From assembly GCA_900475325.1 (NCBI GenBank), contig LS483371.1:4030001-4094000 (forward strand): DNA of 64,000 nucleotides, read 5' to 3'. The notes below the pieces were generated by a model that saw nothing but the letters and a program-made list of their open reading frames with translations, made no database searches and was not told the origin of the DNA. The translations under genes and the position numbers were made by a program. How positions within the stretch are numbered: the stretch's first letter is position 1; each line of letters opens with the position of its first letter. The stretch is from Paucimonas lemoignei. GTDB lineage: Bacteria; Pseudomonadota; Gammaproteobacteria; Pseudomonadales; Pseudomonadaceae. Positions 1-7,831 of the stretch are shown one piece after another.

Positions 1-1
1 C

Positions 2-790
2 TTCGAGGCGTTGCACGAAGGCTCGCGTTCGACCCGTATCGAGCATGTGGATTCTGCGCTGCTGGCAGTGGTCAACGATGTGGTGTTCGACTTCAACATG
101 CTGTCCACCGACATCTCCACCCTGTGGGTCTGCACCCACCACAACCTCTTGGTCACCGCCCGGCTGCACCCCTTGCGCTCGGTGGACAAGCTGCGCTCGT
201 CGGTCAAACGCGGCGAACAGTTTCGCTCGCCCCTGGAATTGCTGGTGCATCTGCTGCGCGATCAAGGCGAAGTGCTGACCCAGTTTCTGCGCAAGACCAG
301 CCTGAGCGTCGACAAAATCGAAGACCAGTTGCTGTCCCAACGGCTGAGCAATAACCGCTCGGAACTGGGCGCCATGCGTCGGGTGCTGGTGCGTCTGCAA
401 AGGCTGTTGGCGCTGGAGCCTGGCTCGCTGATGCGATTGCTGCATCGCCCGCCCCAGTGGTTGCTGGAAGAGGACGTCCAGGAGTTGCGCCAGTCCACCG
501 AGGAGTCGGCGCTGGTGATCAGTGACCTGATGGCGCTGGGTGAACGCATCAGACTGCTGCAGGAAGAAATCGCCGCCAACCTCAACGAGCAAAGCAGCCG
601 CACCCTGTTCACCCTGACTGTGGTAACCGTGCTGGCGCTGCCGATCAATATCGTCGCCGGTTTCTTCGGCATGAACGTCGGCGGTATCCCGCTGGCCACC
701 GATCCGCATGGGTTCTGGGTACTCGTGGCGTTTGTCGCGACGTTCACCTTCATTGCCGGGCGCTGGGCGTTCCGCAAGAATCGCGATTGA
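2..790 (+). CDS. zntB: ZntB/CorA-family divalent metal transporter (5' end outside window)
   Basis: C-terminal 263 codons of a CorA-superfamily inner-membrane metal transporter. The frame is open to the window edge (F-E-A-L-H-E-G...), so the true start lies upstream. Seen: a long charged helical region, then two hydrophobic segments at the C terminus separated by the metal-selectivity loop GMNVGGIP, and a short basic tail (FRKNRD). In this superfamily the two C-terminal helices form a pentameric pore and the GMN loop is its periplasmic mouth. The GG-I-P continuation is more like ZntB (zinc) than CorA (magnesium), so zinc is the likelier substrate. A repeat palindrome follows directly after the stop. 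Confidence 0.85.
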   Translation, partial: FEALHEGSRSTRIEHVDSALLAVVNDVVFDFNMLSTDISTLWVCTHHNLLVTARLHPLRSVDKLRSSVKRGEQFRSPLELLVHLLRDQGEVLTQFLRKTSLSVDKIEDQLLSQRLSNNRSELGAMRRVLVRLQRLLALEPGSLMRLLHRPPQWLLEEDVQELRQSTEESALVISDLMALGERIRLLQEEIAANLNEQSSRTLFTLTVVTVLALPINIVAGFFGMNVGGIPLATDPHGFWVLVAFVATFTFIAGRWAFRKNRD

Positions 791-797
791 CGCTTTT

Positions 798-840
798 CCT
801 GTAGGAGCTGCCGAAGGCTGCGAACAGCGGTGTGTCTGAT
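798..840 (+). repeat. REP-like palindromic repeat (single)
   Basis: CCTGTAGGAGCTGCCGAAGG followed by CTGCGAACAGCGGTGTG. The same core recurs inverted or direct at about 13180, 30950 and 59594. Typical short pseudomonad REP unit downstream of a gene. Confidence 0.75.
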
Positions 841-844
841 TCCT

Positions 845-1180
845 AAAAAAAATCAGAGCGTTGCGCCTGGAATCTAGTGGCAGCAACAGCATCCAGGCGC
901 TGATGAGTCAGGTTCCGTCCTGACGGCCGGGTCACTTTTGGTGCCAAAAGTAACCAAAACCTCTGCGCTGGCGTACGGCCCCCGCTTCGCGGCGGTTCCT
1001 TCGCTCCGGCACCGTGGGGCGGGCACGCGCCGACGGGCCATCCATGGCCCAACGGCGCTCGCTCGGCATCCATGCCGAGCGACCCACCCCACGGCACCTC
1101 CACTCAGCCTCCCGACGCGCATTTTGCATCGTCTGGGAAATCGCGGCAGGAAAAGCAAAAGCAAATCTGCTTCGCAGATT
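845..1180 (+). repeat. Large intergenic repeat, copy 1 (CACTTTTG family, double-hairpin core)
   Basis: Begins with a roughly 108-bp module (845-952), shared in inverted orientation with 59466-59577, that contains GTCAGGTTCCGTCCTGACGG and GTCACTTTTGGTGCCAAAAG. It continues with two perfect hairpins, GGGCCATCCATGGCCC (1035-1050) and GCTCGGCATCCATGCCGAGC (1061-1080). The same architecture is found at 1240-1500, 30.5, 31.2, 39.9 and 40.3 kb. Frames open inside it differ between copies and carry no recognisable protein, so it is treated as non-coding. It fills part of the 888-bp gap between the zntB-like gene and pitA. Confidence 0.75.
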
Positions 1181-1239
1181 TTTTAGCATCACTTTCTACC
1201 TGACCCACACCCTGCTTTTGATTCTGGAAAGCTGCGCAA

Positions 1240-1500
1240 AACGTATGGGCGACACAAACTGCGACTTGTGGCCGGCCGAGCGCAGGTATTGCGCAGTGGG
1301 CAACCCGGCATGGATGCCGGGTTAGCCGCACCGGGCCATGGATGGCCCATTGCGGCGGCCCACGGAGCAATGCCGGAGTGAGGGAAGTCTGAGCCTTGGC
1401 GAAGACCCGGACAAAGGAGCGTGAGCGTTTTGCTTACTTTTGACTGGGCCGGCATTCCGGCTGTTCAAAAGTGAGGCGCCGTAAGGGCGCAAAGGTGAAT
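1240..1500 (+). repeat. Large intergenic repeat, copy 2
   Basis: Near-identical in layout to 40236-40470: GCGACTTGTGG, CCGAGCGCAGGTATTGCG, hairpin AACCCGGCATGGATGCCGGG (from 1302), hairpin GGGCCATGGATGGCCC (1333-1348), GAAGACCCGGACAAAGGAGC, then TTACTTTTG...CAAAAGTGAGGCGCCGTAAG. The remaining 1501-1678 holds no gene, only the pitA upstream region. Confidence 0.75.
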
Positions 1501-1678
1501 CAGCGTCGCCGCCGCTGCTGGATATGCAGGGTATTAGTGCTCCCCCAACAGAGTATCTACAGGAACCTGCGCAATGACACCGACCATCCGAAAAACCGGG
1601 TTCATTGATCTGTGTCGCACTTCCGTAACATTCTGTAACGACTATGGGCGCAATCCCCTATCGACAGGATCGCGCCCC

Positions 1679-3295
1679 ATGGCTACTAGCACTTTGGCCC
1701 CAGATTCTCTGGCACAGGCCATCGATTCAAAGCCCCAACTCAACCGCAAGCCCAGCACCCTGACCATGGTGATGTTCTTCGCCATTCTCGCCCTGGGCCT
1801 GCTGTTCACCGCCTACAGCCTGAAACAGGACGTCGATGACCTGGGCACAACGGTCACCACCTGGACGCCCTTCCTGTTACTGGGCGTGGCGCTGCTGATT
1901 GCACTGGGCTTCGAGTTCGTCAATGGCTTCCATGACACGGCCAATGCGGTGGCCACGGTGATTTACACCCACTCGCTGCCGCCGGGTTTCGCGGTGGTCT
2001 GGTCGGGGGTGTTCAACTTTCTCGGCGTGTTGTTTTCCAGCGGCGCGGTGGCCTTCGGCATCATCGCTCTGCTGCCAGTGGAGCTGATCCTGCAGGTCGG
2101 CTCCGGGGCTGGCTTTGCGATGATCTTCGCCCTGTTGATCGCGGCCATCATCTGGAACCTCGGGACCTGGTGGCTGGGCCTGCCCGCGTCGTCGTCCCAC
2201 ACCCTGATCGGCTCGATCATCGGTGTCGGCATCGCCAACGCCTTGATGCACGGCCGCGACGGCACCAGCGGCGTGGACTGGTCGCAAGCCACCAAAATCG
2301 GCTACTCGCTGCTGCTGTCACCGCTAGTGGGTTTCAGCTGTGCGGCGCTTTTGTTACTGGCCATGCGCTTTTTCATCAAGAACCGCGCCCTGTACAAGGC
2401 GCCCAAAGGTAACTCGCCGCCGCCGTGGTGGATTCGCGGCATGCTGATCGTCACGTGCACCGGCGTGTCGTTTGCCCACGGCTCCAATGACGGGCAGAAA
2501 GGCATGGGCCTGATCATGCTGATTCTGGTCGGCACCCTGCCCATGGCTTACGCCTTGAACCGCACCATGCCGGCCGATCAGTCGCTGCAGTTTGCCGCTG
2601 TCGCCGAAGTCACCCAGCAGGCCCTGAGCCGCAGCGCACCATTGCCTGCGCCTGCCGATCCGCGCCAGACGCTGTCCACGTACCTGGTCAGCAAACAGGC
2701 CACACCGGAACTGGTCCCGGCCCTGGCGGTGATGGCGGGCAAGATTGGTATCGAGGTCAACGGCTATGGCTCGCTGTCCAAAGTCCCGGCCGAAGCCGTC
2801 GCCAACGTGCGTAACGACATGTACCTCACTTCCGAAACCATTCGCCTGATGGAGAAGAACAAGGTCGGAGATTTTGACGCGGATACTCAGGACAAACTCA
2901 AGCTCTTCAAGGACCAGATCGACAGCGCCACGCGCTTCATCCCAACCTGGGTGAAGATCGCAGTGGCTATCGCCTTGGGCCTGGGCACGCTGGTGGGCTG
3001 GCGGCGTATCGTGGTCACCGTCGGCGAGAAGATCGGCAAAACCCACATGACCTACGCCCAGGGCGCATCCGCTGAAGTGGTGGCGATGATGACCATTGGC
3101 GCGGCGGATATGTACGGCTTGCCGGTTTCCACCACCCATGTGCTGTCATCCGGGGTGGCGGGGTCGATGGTTGCCAACGGTTCAGGCCTGCAACTGCGGA
3201 CCTTGCGCAACCTGGCGATGGCCTGGGTGCTGACACTGCCAGCGGCGATTGTGTTGTCGGGGTCGTTGTATTGGGTGTTTATTAAGTTGTTTTGA
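1679..3295 (+). CDS. pitA: Inorganic phosphate transporter, PiT family
   Basis: Low-affinity inner-membrane phosphate (metal-phosphate) symporter, 538 aa. The two half-repeats of the PHO-4 fold each carry their signature: GFHDTANA at residues 83-90 and HGSNDGQK at 267-274, plus GLPVSTTHVLSSGVAGS near the C terminus. About ten hydrophobic segments are visible, with a hydrophilic central loop (roughly residues 300-410) between the halves. The start is placed at the ATG at 1679, preceded by AGGA with a 9-base gap. The same frame is open upstream to an ATG at 1574, but that extension is hydrophilic and lacks a good ribosome site. Monocistronic between repeats. No convincing Pho box was found. Confidence 0.92.
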   Translation: MATSTLAPDSLAQAIDSKPQLNRKPSTLTMVMFFAILALGLLFTAYSLKQDVDDLGTTVTTWTPFLLLGVALLIALGFEFVNGFHDTANAVATVIYTHSLPPGFAVVWSGVFNFLGVLFSSGAVAFGIIALLPVELILQVGSGAGFAMIFALLIAAIIWNLGTWWLGLPASSSHTLIGSIIGVGIANALMHGRDGTSGVDWSQATKIGYSLLLSPLVGFSCAALLLLAMRFFIKNRALYKAPKGNSPPPWWIRGMLIVTCTGVSFAHGSNDGQKGMGLIMLILVGTLPMAYALNRTMPADQSLQFAAVAEVTQQALSRSAPLPAPADPRQTLSTYLVSKQATPELVPALAVMAGKIGIEVNGYGSLSKVPAEAVANVRNDMYLTSETIRLMEKNKVGDFDADTQDKLKLFKDQIDSATRFIPTWVKIAVAIALGLGTLVGWRRIVVTVGEKIGKTHMTYAQGASAEVVAMMTIGAADMYGLPVSTTHVLSSGVAGSMVANGSGLQLRTLRNLAMAWVLTLPAAIVLSGSLYWVFIKLF

Positions 3296-3384
3296 CGTTC
3301 GCGCAGGCTACCTCGGTCTAACGCTGAGGCCGAGATAGCACGCGAAGAACGACGACTCGGTGTGTCTGACTCAACACCGCACCC

Positions 3385-3474
3385 GTGGGAGCGAATTCAT
3401 TCGGGAAGAGGCCAGTACATCCGACACAGATTCATCATCTGTAACTGCCCTTTCGCGAATGAATTCGCTCCCAC
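3385..3474. repeat. REPIN: inverted pair of REP sequences
   Basis: Outer arms GTGGGAGCGAATTCATTCG and CGAATGAATTCGCTCCCAC enclose about 50 bp of divergent centre. Same family as 6260-6349, with which it shares the arms almost exactly. Confidence 0.85.
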
Positions 3475-3555
3475 TAGTCCGGGGTCAACCAAGACTTTTT
3501 AACTGTCTTCAGAAGCCCTGGTGGTAAACGTAGAATCTCCCAAAACCATACTTTT

Positions 3556-5706
3556 TCAGGCCTTGAGGCTGAACAATGCCACCTCAGGCGCCGCACTCAC
3601 CCACTGCTGACTCACCGTCCAACCCGCGCTGGTTGCCAGTGCCGCGAACGACTCAGGGGTGAACTTGTGGGAGTTCTCGGTGTGCAACCGCTCGCCCTGG
3701 CTGAAGTGGAAGGTCTGCCCGGCCACCGACGCGGTTTGCTCGTGGCGGCTGACCAGGTGCATTTCCATGCGTTGATGCTCGGCGTTCCACAGGGCCAGAT
3801 GCTCGAAGCCTTCCACGTCAAAGGTGCCATCGAGCTCGCGGTTGATCCGGGTCAGCAGGTTTTTGTTGAAGCGTCCGGTCACGCCTTGAGCATCGTCGTA
3901 AGCGGCGACCAGGGTTTGCGGGTCTTTGACCAGATCGACACCGACGATGAAGTGGGCATTCTCTCCCAGCAACGTGCGCGCTGAACGCAGGAACTTGACC
4001 GCCTGCTCCGGGGTGAAGTTGCCGATGGTCGAGCCGGGGAAGAAGCCCACTCGCGTCAAACCGTCAGCCGCGCGGGGCAGTTTCAGGGCGCGGGTGAAAT
4101 CGTCGATCTGCGGGGCCACGGTCAGGTGCGGGTACTTGCTATTGAGCTGATGGGCAGCCTTGTTCAAGGCATTTGCACTGATATCGATAGGCACATAAAC
4201 CGCGATCTGCGGGGCGGCATCCAGCAACAGACAGGTTTTCTCACTGGCTCCACTTCCGAACTCCACCAGCGCTGCGCCGTCTGGAATGGCAGCGGCCATC
4301 TGCCTGACCACGTCAGTCAGCAAGCGGGTTTCGGCGCGCGTGGGGTAATACTCGGGCGTGTGGCAAATCCCTTCGAACAACTCGGAACCTGCAGCATCGT
4401 AGAAATACTTGGGCGAAAGGTTCTTCACCGGCGACGACAAGCCGGCAATCACATCGCGAGCGAATTCGCTGTCGTAGGGGTTGACCATCTCTGGCTGGCG
4501 GCTGTCCCGCGCCAGGCGCAGGCCGGACACGACCCAGCGCTTGTCCGGGTGGAAAAAGTTGCGATACGTGGCCCGGGAATGGCTGGGCGACGTCACGCTG
4601 GCCCCGCCGCGCAGCACCATCTGATTGATCATGAACTTACCGTTGTACTCACCCACTGCGCTGGAAGCCGGGCGAAAACCCGGGTAAGCGCTGTAGGCAC
4701 TCTGCGTCCATTGCCAGGCAACGTCATCGACCTGTTCGAGCAAACCCGCCACCACGGCGGCCTCCCACTCAGCCTCGGTGGGCAGGCGTGCATCCGCCCA
4801 ATGGGCATACGCTGCCGCTTCGTAATAGCTGATGTGGGTGACCGGTGCATTCGGGTCGATGCTTTCCAGGCCGCGCAAGGTCATCCGCCGCCAGCCGTGG
4901 GTCTCGTCGTGCTGCCAGTACATCGGCGCATTCCAGGCGTTTTCCTGAACCACGCTCCAGCCTTCGGACAGCCACAGCCCGGCCTGTGTGTAACCACCGG
5001 CGTCGATGAACTTGAGCCACTCGCCGTTAGTGACCAGGCGATCGCTGATTTCAAAGGATTGCAAATAAGTCGTATGGCGCGGGCCTTCATTGTCGAACGC
5101 GAAGTCCGCGCCCTGATGACCGATCTCGGTCAGCCCGCCCTTGAGCGGCTTGTACTGACCACGCCGCCCGGACAAATCCTTGGGCCACTGCACGTCATAG
5201 GCTGGTTTGAGCGACGAGGTGCTGAACAAGTGCAGGATGTCCATCAACAGTAGTTCCTGATGCTGCTCTTCGTGGGCCAGCCCCAGCTCGATCAGGCTAC
5301 CGACCTGCGCAGGCAGCGCGCTGTGCAGCAGGCGCTCCATGTGCTGATCCACATGCTCGCGATAAGCCATGACCTGATCCACGCCCGGACGGGTCATCAA
5401 CCCCCGTTGCGGCCTGGGGTGGCGCGGGCCGACGGCTTCGTAATAAGAGTTGAAGAGGTAACCGAAGGCCGGGTCGAAAGGCGTGTAGCCGGGGACGTTT
5501 TCGCTGAGCAGGAAGGTTTCGAAGAACCAGGTCGTGTGCGCCATGTGCCATTTCGCCGGGCTGGCGTCGGGCATGGACTGCACCACCATGTCTTCGGCGC
5601 TGAGCGGTGCAGCCAGGCTCTGAGTGCGGCCGCGCACGCTCTGGTAGCGCTTGAGCAATGGGTTGGCCGCCGGGGTCTGGCGCAGTTCGTGTGAATGGCT
5701 GGTCAT
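3556..5706 (-). CDS. egtB-egtD: Fused ergothioneine biosynthesis protein EgtB-EgtD
   Basis: 716-aa single frame joining two ergothioneine enzymes. Residues 1 to about 400 are EgtB, the non-haem iron sulfoxide synthase that couples hergynine to a cysteine donor. Its DinB-like domain has H57 and the iron motif HEEQHQE (H145, H149), followed by an FGE-sulfatase domain ending WVVSGLRLARD. From M407 (ATG at 4488-4486) the protein is EgtD, the SAM-dependent histidine trimethyltransferase (NPYDSEFARDVIAGLSSP, LSPKYFYDAAGSELFE, EFGSGASEKT), 310 aa. No stop or obvious ribosome site separates the halves; the junction reads DSRQPEMVNPYD. The two are usually adjacent separate genes. GGAG lies 10 bases before the start. 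Internal initiation at M407 cannot be excluded. Confidence 0.9.
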   Translation of the reverse strand: MTSHSHELRQTPAANPLLKRYQSVRGRTQSLAAPLSAEDMVVQSMPDASPAKWHMAHTTWFFETFLLSENVPGYTPFDPAFGYLFNSYYEAVGPRHPRPQRGLMTRPGVDQVMAYREHVDQHMERLLHSALPAQVGSLIELGLAHEEQHQELLLMDILHLFSTSSLKPAYDVQWPKDLSGRRGQYKPLKGGLTEIGHQGADFAFDNEGPRHTTYLQSFEISDRLVTNGEWLKFIDAGGYTQAGLWLSEGWSVVQENAWNAPMYWQHDETHGWRRMTLRGLESIDPNAPVTHISYYEAAAYAHWADARLPTEAEWEAAVVAGLLEQVDDVAWQWTQSAYSAYPGFRPASSAVGEYNGKFMINQMVLRGGASVTSPSHSRATYRNFFHPDKRWVVSGLRLARDSRQPEMVNPYDSEFARDVIAGLSSPVKNLSPKYFYDAAGSELFEGICHTPEYYPTRAETRLLTDVVRQMAAAIPDGAALVEFGSGASEKTCLLLDAAPQIAVYVPIDISANALNKAAHQLNSKYPHLTVAPQIDDFTRALKLPRAADGLTRVGFFPGSTIGNFTPEQAVKFLRSARTLLGENAHFIVGVDLVKDPQTLVAAYDDAQGVTGRFNKNLLTRINRELDGTFDVEGFEHLALWNAEHQRMEMHLVSRHEQTASVAGQTFHFSQGERLHTENSHKFTPESFAALATSAGWTVSQQWVSAAPEVALFSLKA

Positions 5707-5826
5707 CAGTGTTCATCTCCGGCATGGCCGCGGCCTGTTGGTCAGGTAAGTGCGGCATCGAGCATTGCTTGGTCGTGCGCCGGGAGAACCCACTGCCGGC
5801 ACTGGTCCGCTGGCGATAGCCACTTT

Positions 5827-6195
5827 TCAATCCTTCCGCGCCTCGGTCTCGAAGGTCACCTTGTCGGCGTTGAACGCCACGTGACCCTTGATCTGCGCAA
5901 CCGCCCGGTAAGGCTGTTCATAGGTCCATACCGAGTTCTGGAGGCGCTGGCCGTTGATGTCGAGGCTGAAATAATGGGCATCGCCTTTATACGGGCAGTG
6001 GCTTTGATGTTCGCTGCGCACGTAATGTTCAATCCGAATATCCGAACGGGGTATGTAGATAACCGGCGGGTATTTAGCTTCCGCCAGCAACAGAGCGGCG
6101 TCGCTGCGGGCCAGCAGCACACCGTTGCACAGCACGCTGACCCGGCCCTTGCACGGGGTGATGGTGATGGGGTGATCGTGGTCGGGGGTTTTCAT
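5827..6195 (-). CDS. DUF427 domain protein
   Basis: 122-aa small soluble protein resembling the DUF427 family (GRVSVLCNGVLLARSDAALL, YIPRSDIRIEHYVRSEH, CPYKGDAHYFSL, AFNADKVTFE). Its biochemical role is not established to my knowledge. Start chosen at the ATG at 6195, with GAGGA ten bases upstream; an in-frame ATG at 6225 would add ten residues and overlap that site. It lies 120 bp upstream of the EgtB-EgtD gene on the same strand and is probably co-transcribed with it. Whether it takes part in ergothioneine metabolism is only a guess from position. Confidence 0.8.
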   Translation of the reverse strand: MKTPDHDHPITITPCKGRVSVLCNGVLLARSDAALLLAEAKYPPVIYIPRSDIRIEHYVRSEHQSHCPYKGDAHYFSLDINGQRLQNSVWTYEQPYRAVAQIKGHVAFNADKVTFETEARKD

Positions 6196-6259
6196 GGGTA
6201 AGCAATCCTCATCCAGGGGACACATCGGTGACTAACCGTTTGAACTGGAATGACTTCCT

Positions 6260-6349
6260 GTGGGAGCGAATTCATTCGCGAAGAGGCCGGTACATCCAAC
6301 ACAGCTCTGTCGTCTGAACCTGCGCTTTCGCGAATGAATTCGCTCCCAC
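6260..6349. repeat. REPIN: inverted pair of REP sequences
   Basis: GTGGGAGCGAATTCATTCGC...GCGAATGAATTCGCTCCCAC; arms nearly identical to 3385-3474. Lies between the divergent DUF427 and XdhC-family genes, so the promoter of the latter must sit to its right (6350-6486). Confidence 0.85.
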
Positions 6350-6486
6350 TGGTCTGTGCATCTGACCTGCGCAGATCCGCGACATGGGTCAGGGCTTTTT
6401 GATTGTAGCCACGCCACAGGGAACGTTTTCACCAGCCCCGCATCCGAACCCTTTATGCTGTGCACACAGATTTCCGAGGGTTTGCA

Positions 6487-7662
6487 ATGAATGATCTATC
6501 CCGGCTGCTCGATGCCTTGTCCGAGGCCCAGTCCGATGGGCAGGACGCGGTGATCGCCAGCGTGGTCAAGGTCGAAGGCTCGGCCTACCGCCGCCCCGGC
6601 GCGCGCATGGTGATACCGCAAATCGGCAGCGCGACGGGCACCGTCAGCGGCGGTTGCCTGGAAAGTGATGTCAGCAAGAAAGCCTGGTGGCTCACCGCCG
6701 CTGGCAAACCGGTGATTCGCACATACAGCACCGGCGAGGACGACGATGAGCTCGAGGACGCAGAACTCAGTTTTGGCCTGGGCTGCAACGGTACGGTGCA
6801 CATCCTGTTTGAACGCGCCAATGCACAGACGCCGTCCCTGGCCGTCAGTGTGCTGCAGCAAGTCCAGGCCACTTCACGCCACGCGGCCCTGGCCACAGTC
6901 ATTTTTTCCGATCATGAGCGCTCGGTCGGCGTGGGTGAGCGGGTGGCGATCAGGACCGACGGCCAGGTTGAAGTGCAGTTACAGGACCGGGCGCTGGGTG
7001 AACAGGTCGCGCAGGATCTGCAAGCGGTGCTCGACGCTGGCAAGTCTGCGATTCACACCTACCCCGTGGCCGGTGGCTCGGCTCAGTTGTTGCTGGAGTA
7101 CATCCCCGCCCCTGGGCGGCTGGTGATCTTCGGTGCCGGGCATGACGCGGTGCCGCTGGTCAGCATGGCTCGCCTGCAAGGCTGGCACACCACGGTGATC
7201 GACTCGCGCACGCATTTCGCCCGCCCTGAACGCTTCCCCGACGCCAATGACGTGCTCGCCCTGCCCTTGCAGCCCTTCACCGGTATGCAGGCGCTGATTG
7301 ATGACGCAGCCGTGGTGGTGATGACTCACAGCCTGAGCCAGGATCGCCATTGGTTGGGGCAGGTGCTCGGGCTCAAGCCGCGCTACATCGGCCAGTTGGG
7401 CCCGCGTAGCCGAACCGAGCGGCTGCTGGACGAAATCAGTGACAACCCACGTCAGGCACCCGCCTTTACTACTCTGCATTACCCGGTGGGCCTGGACCTG
7501 GGCGGCGATACGCCACAAAGCGTGGCCCTGTCGATCCTCGCCGAGATCAACGCGGTGCTCAATCAACGCCAGGGCGGCATGCTCAAGCATCGCCAGGCGA
7601 GTATTCATGCGGCGGATGTGATCATGCCGGGTAAGCCTGAGTTGTTGAAAATGGGGTCGTGA
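6487..7662 (+). CDS. XdhC/CoxI-family protein
   Basis: 391-aa member of the XdhC/CoxI family, whose studied members assist insertion or sulfuration of the molybdenum cofactor of xanthine dehydrogenase-type enzymes. The N-terminal CoxI part contains EGSAYRRPGARM, GTVSGGCLESDV and GCNGTVHILFER. The C-terminal part has a Rossmann nucleotide-binding motif, RLVIFGAGHDAVPL, and GLDLGGDTPQSVALSILAEI. Start at the ATG at 6487, preceded by GAGGG; an upstream in-frame codon at 6460 lacks a site. No xanthine dehydrogenase or carbon monoxide dehydrogenase subunit lies next to it, so its client enzyme is elsewhere or unknown. Monocistronic, followed by a REPIN. Confidence 0.85.
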   Translation: MNDLSRLLDALSEAQSDGQDAVIASVVKVEGSAYRRPGARMVIPQIGSATGTVSGGCLESDVSKKAWWLTAAGKPVIRTYSTGEDDDELEDAELSFGLGCNGTVHILFERANAQTPSLAVSVLQQVQATSRHAALATVIFSDHERSVGVGERVAIRTDGQVEVQLQDRALGEQVAQDLQAVLDAGKSAIHTYPVAGGSAQLLLEYIPAPGRLVIFGAGHDAVPLVSMARLQGWHTTVIDSRTHFARPERFPDANDVLALPLQPFTGMQALIDDAAVVVMTHSLSQDRHWLGQVLGLKPRYIGQLGPRSRTERLLDEISDNPRQAPAFTTLHYPVGLDLGGDTPQSVALSILAEINAVLNQRQGGMLKHRQASIHAADVIMPGKPELLKMGS

Positions 7663-7692
7663 TTATTTCCGGCAAGACGGGAAGTCTCGATT

Positions 7693-7786
7693 CTGTGGGA
7701 GCGAGCTTGCTCGCGAAGAGGCAGGTACATTCGATACATTTTTTGCGTCAGGCAGATCGCCTTCGCAAGCAAGCTTGCTCCCACAG
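7693..7786. repeat. REPIN: inverted pair of REP sequences
   Basis: CTGTGGGAGCGAGCTTGCTC ... GCAAGCTTGCTCCCACAG. A second arm type (AGCTTGCT in place of AATTCATT) within the same REP superfamily. Lies in the 169-bp gap before the MFS gene. Confidence 0.85.
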
Positions 7787-7831
7787 GTGAAGTAAGTCTG
7801 TGAAAACTCTGTTGCCCTTCAGGTCCCATTC

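Noticed and set aside
874..1455. Several 80-100-codon frames in the gap between the zntB-like gene and pitA
   Set aside because: They lie wholly in repeat copies 1 and 2 and are not preserved in the copies at 30.5, 31.2, 39.9 and 40.3 kb.
1606..1645. Possible Pho box before pitA (CTGTAAC half-site)
   Set aside because: Only one half fits; the second 7-mer at the required spacing does not match, and PiT transporters are usually not PhoB-controlled.
4126..5253. 375-codon open frame antisense to the EgtB-EgtD gene
   Set aside because: No family resemblance, no ribosome site, and the opposite strand encodes a clear enzyme. It is a high-GC antisense shadow.
5297..5830. 177-codon minus-strand frame between the DUF427 gene and egtB
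   Set aside because: Mostly out-of-frame reading of the egtB 5' end, with no ribosome site or motif.
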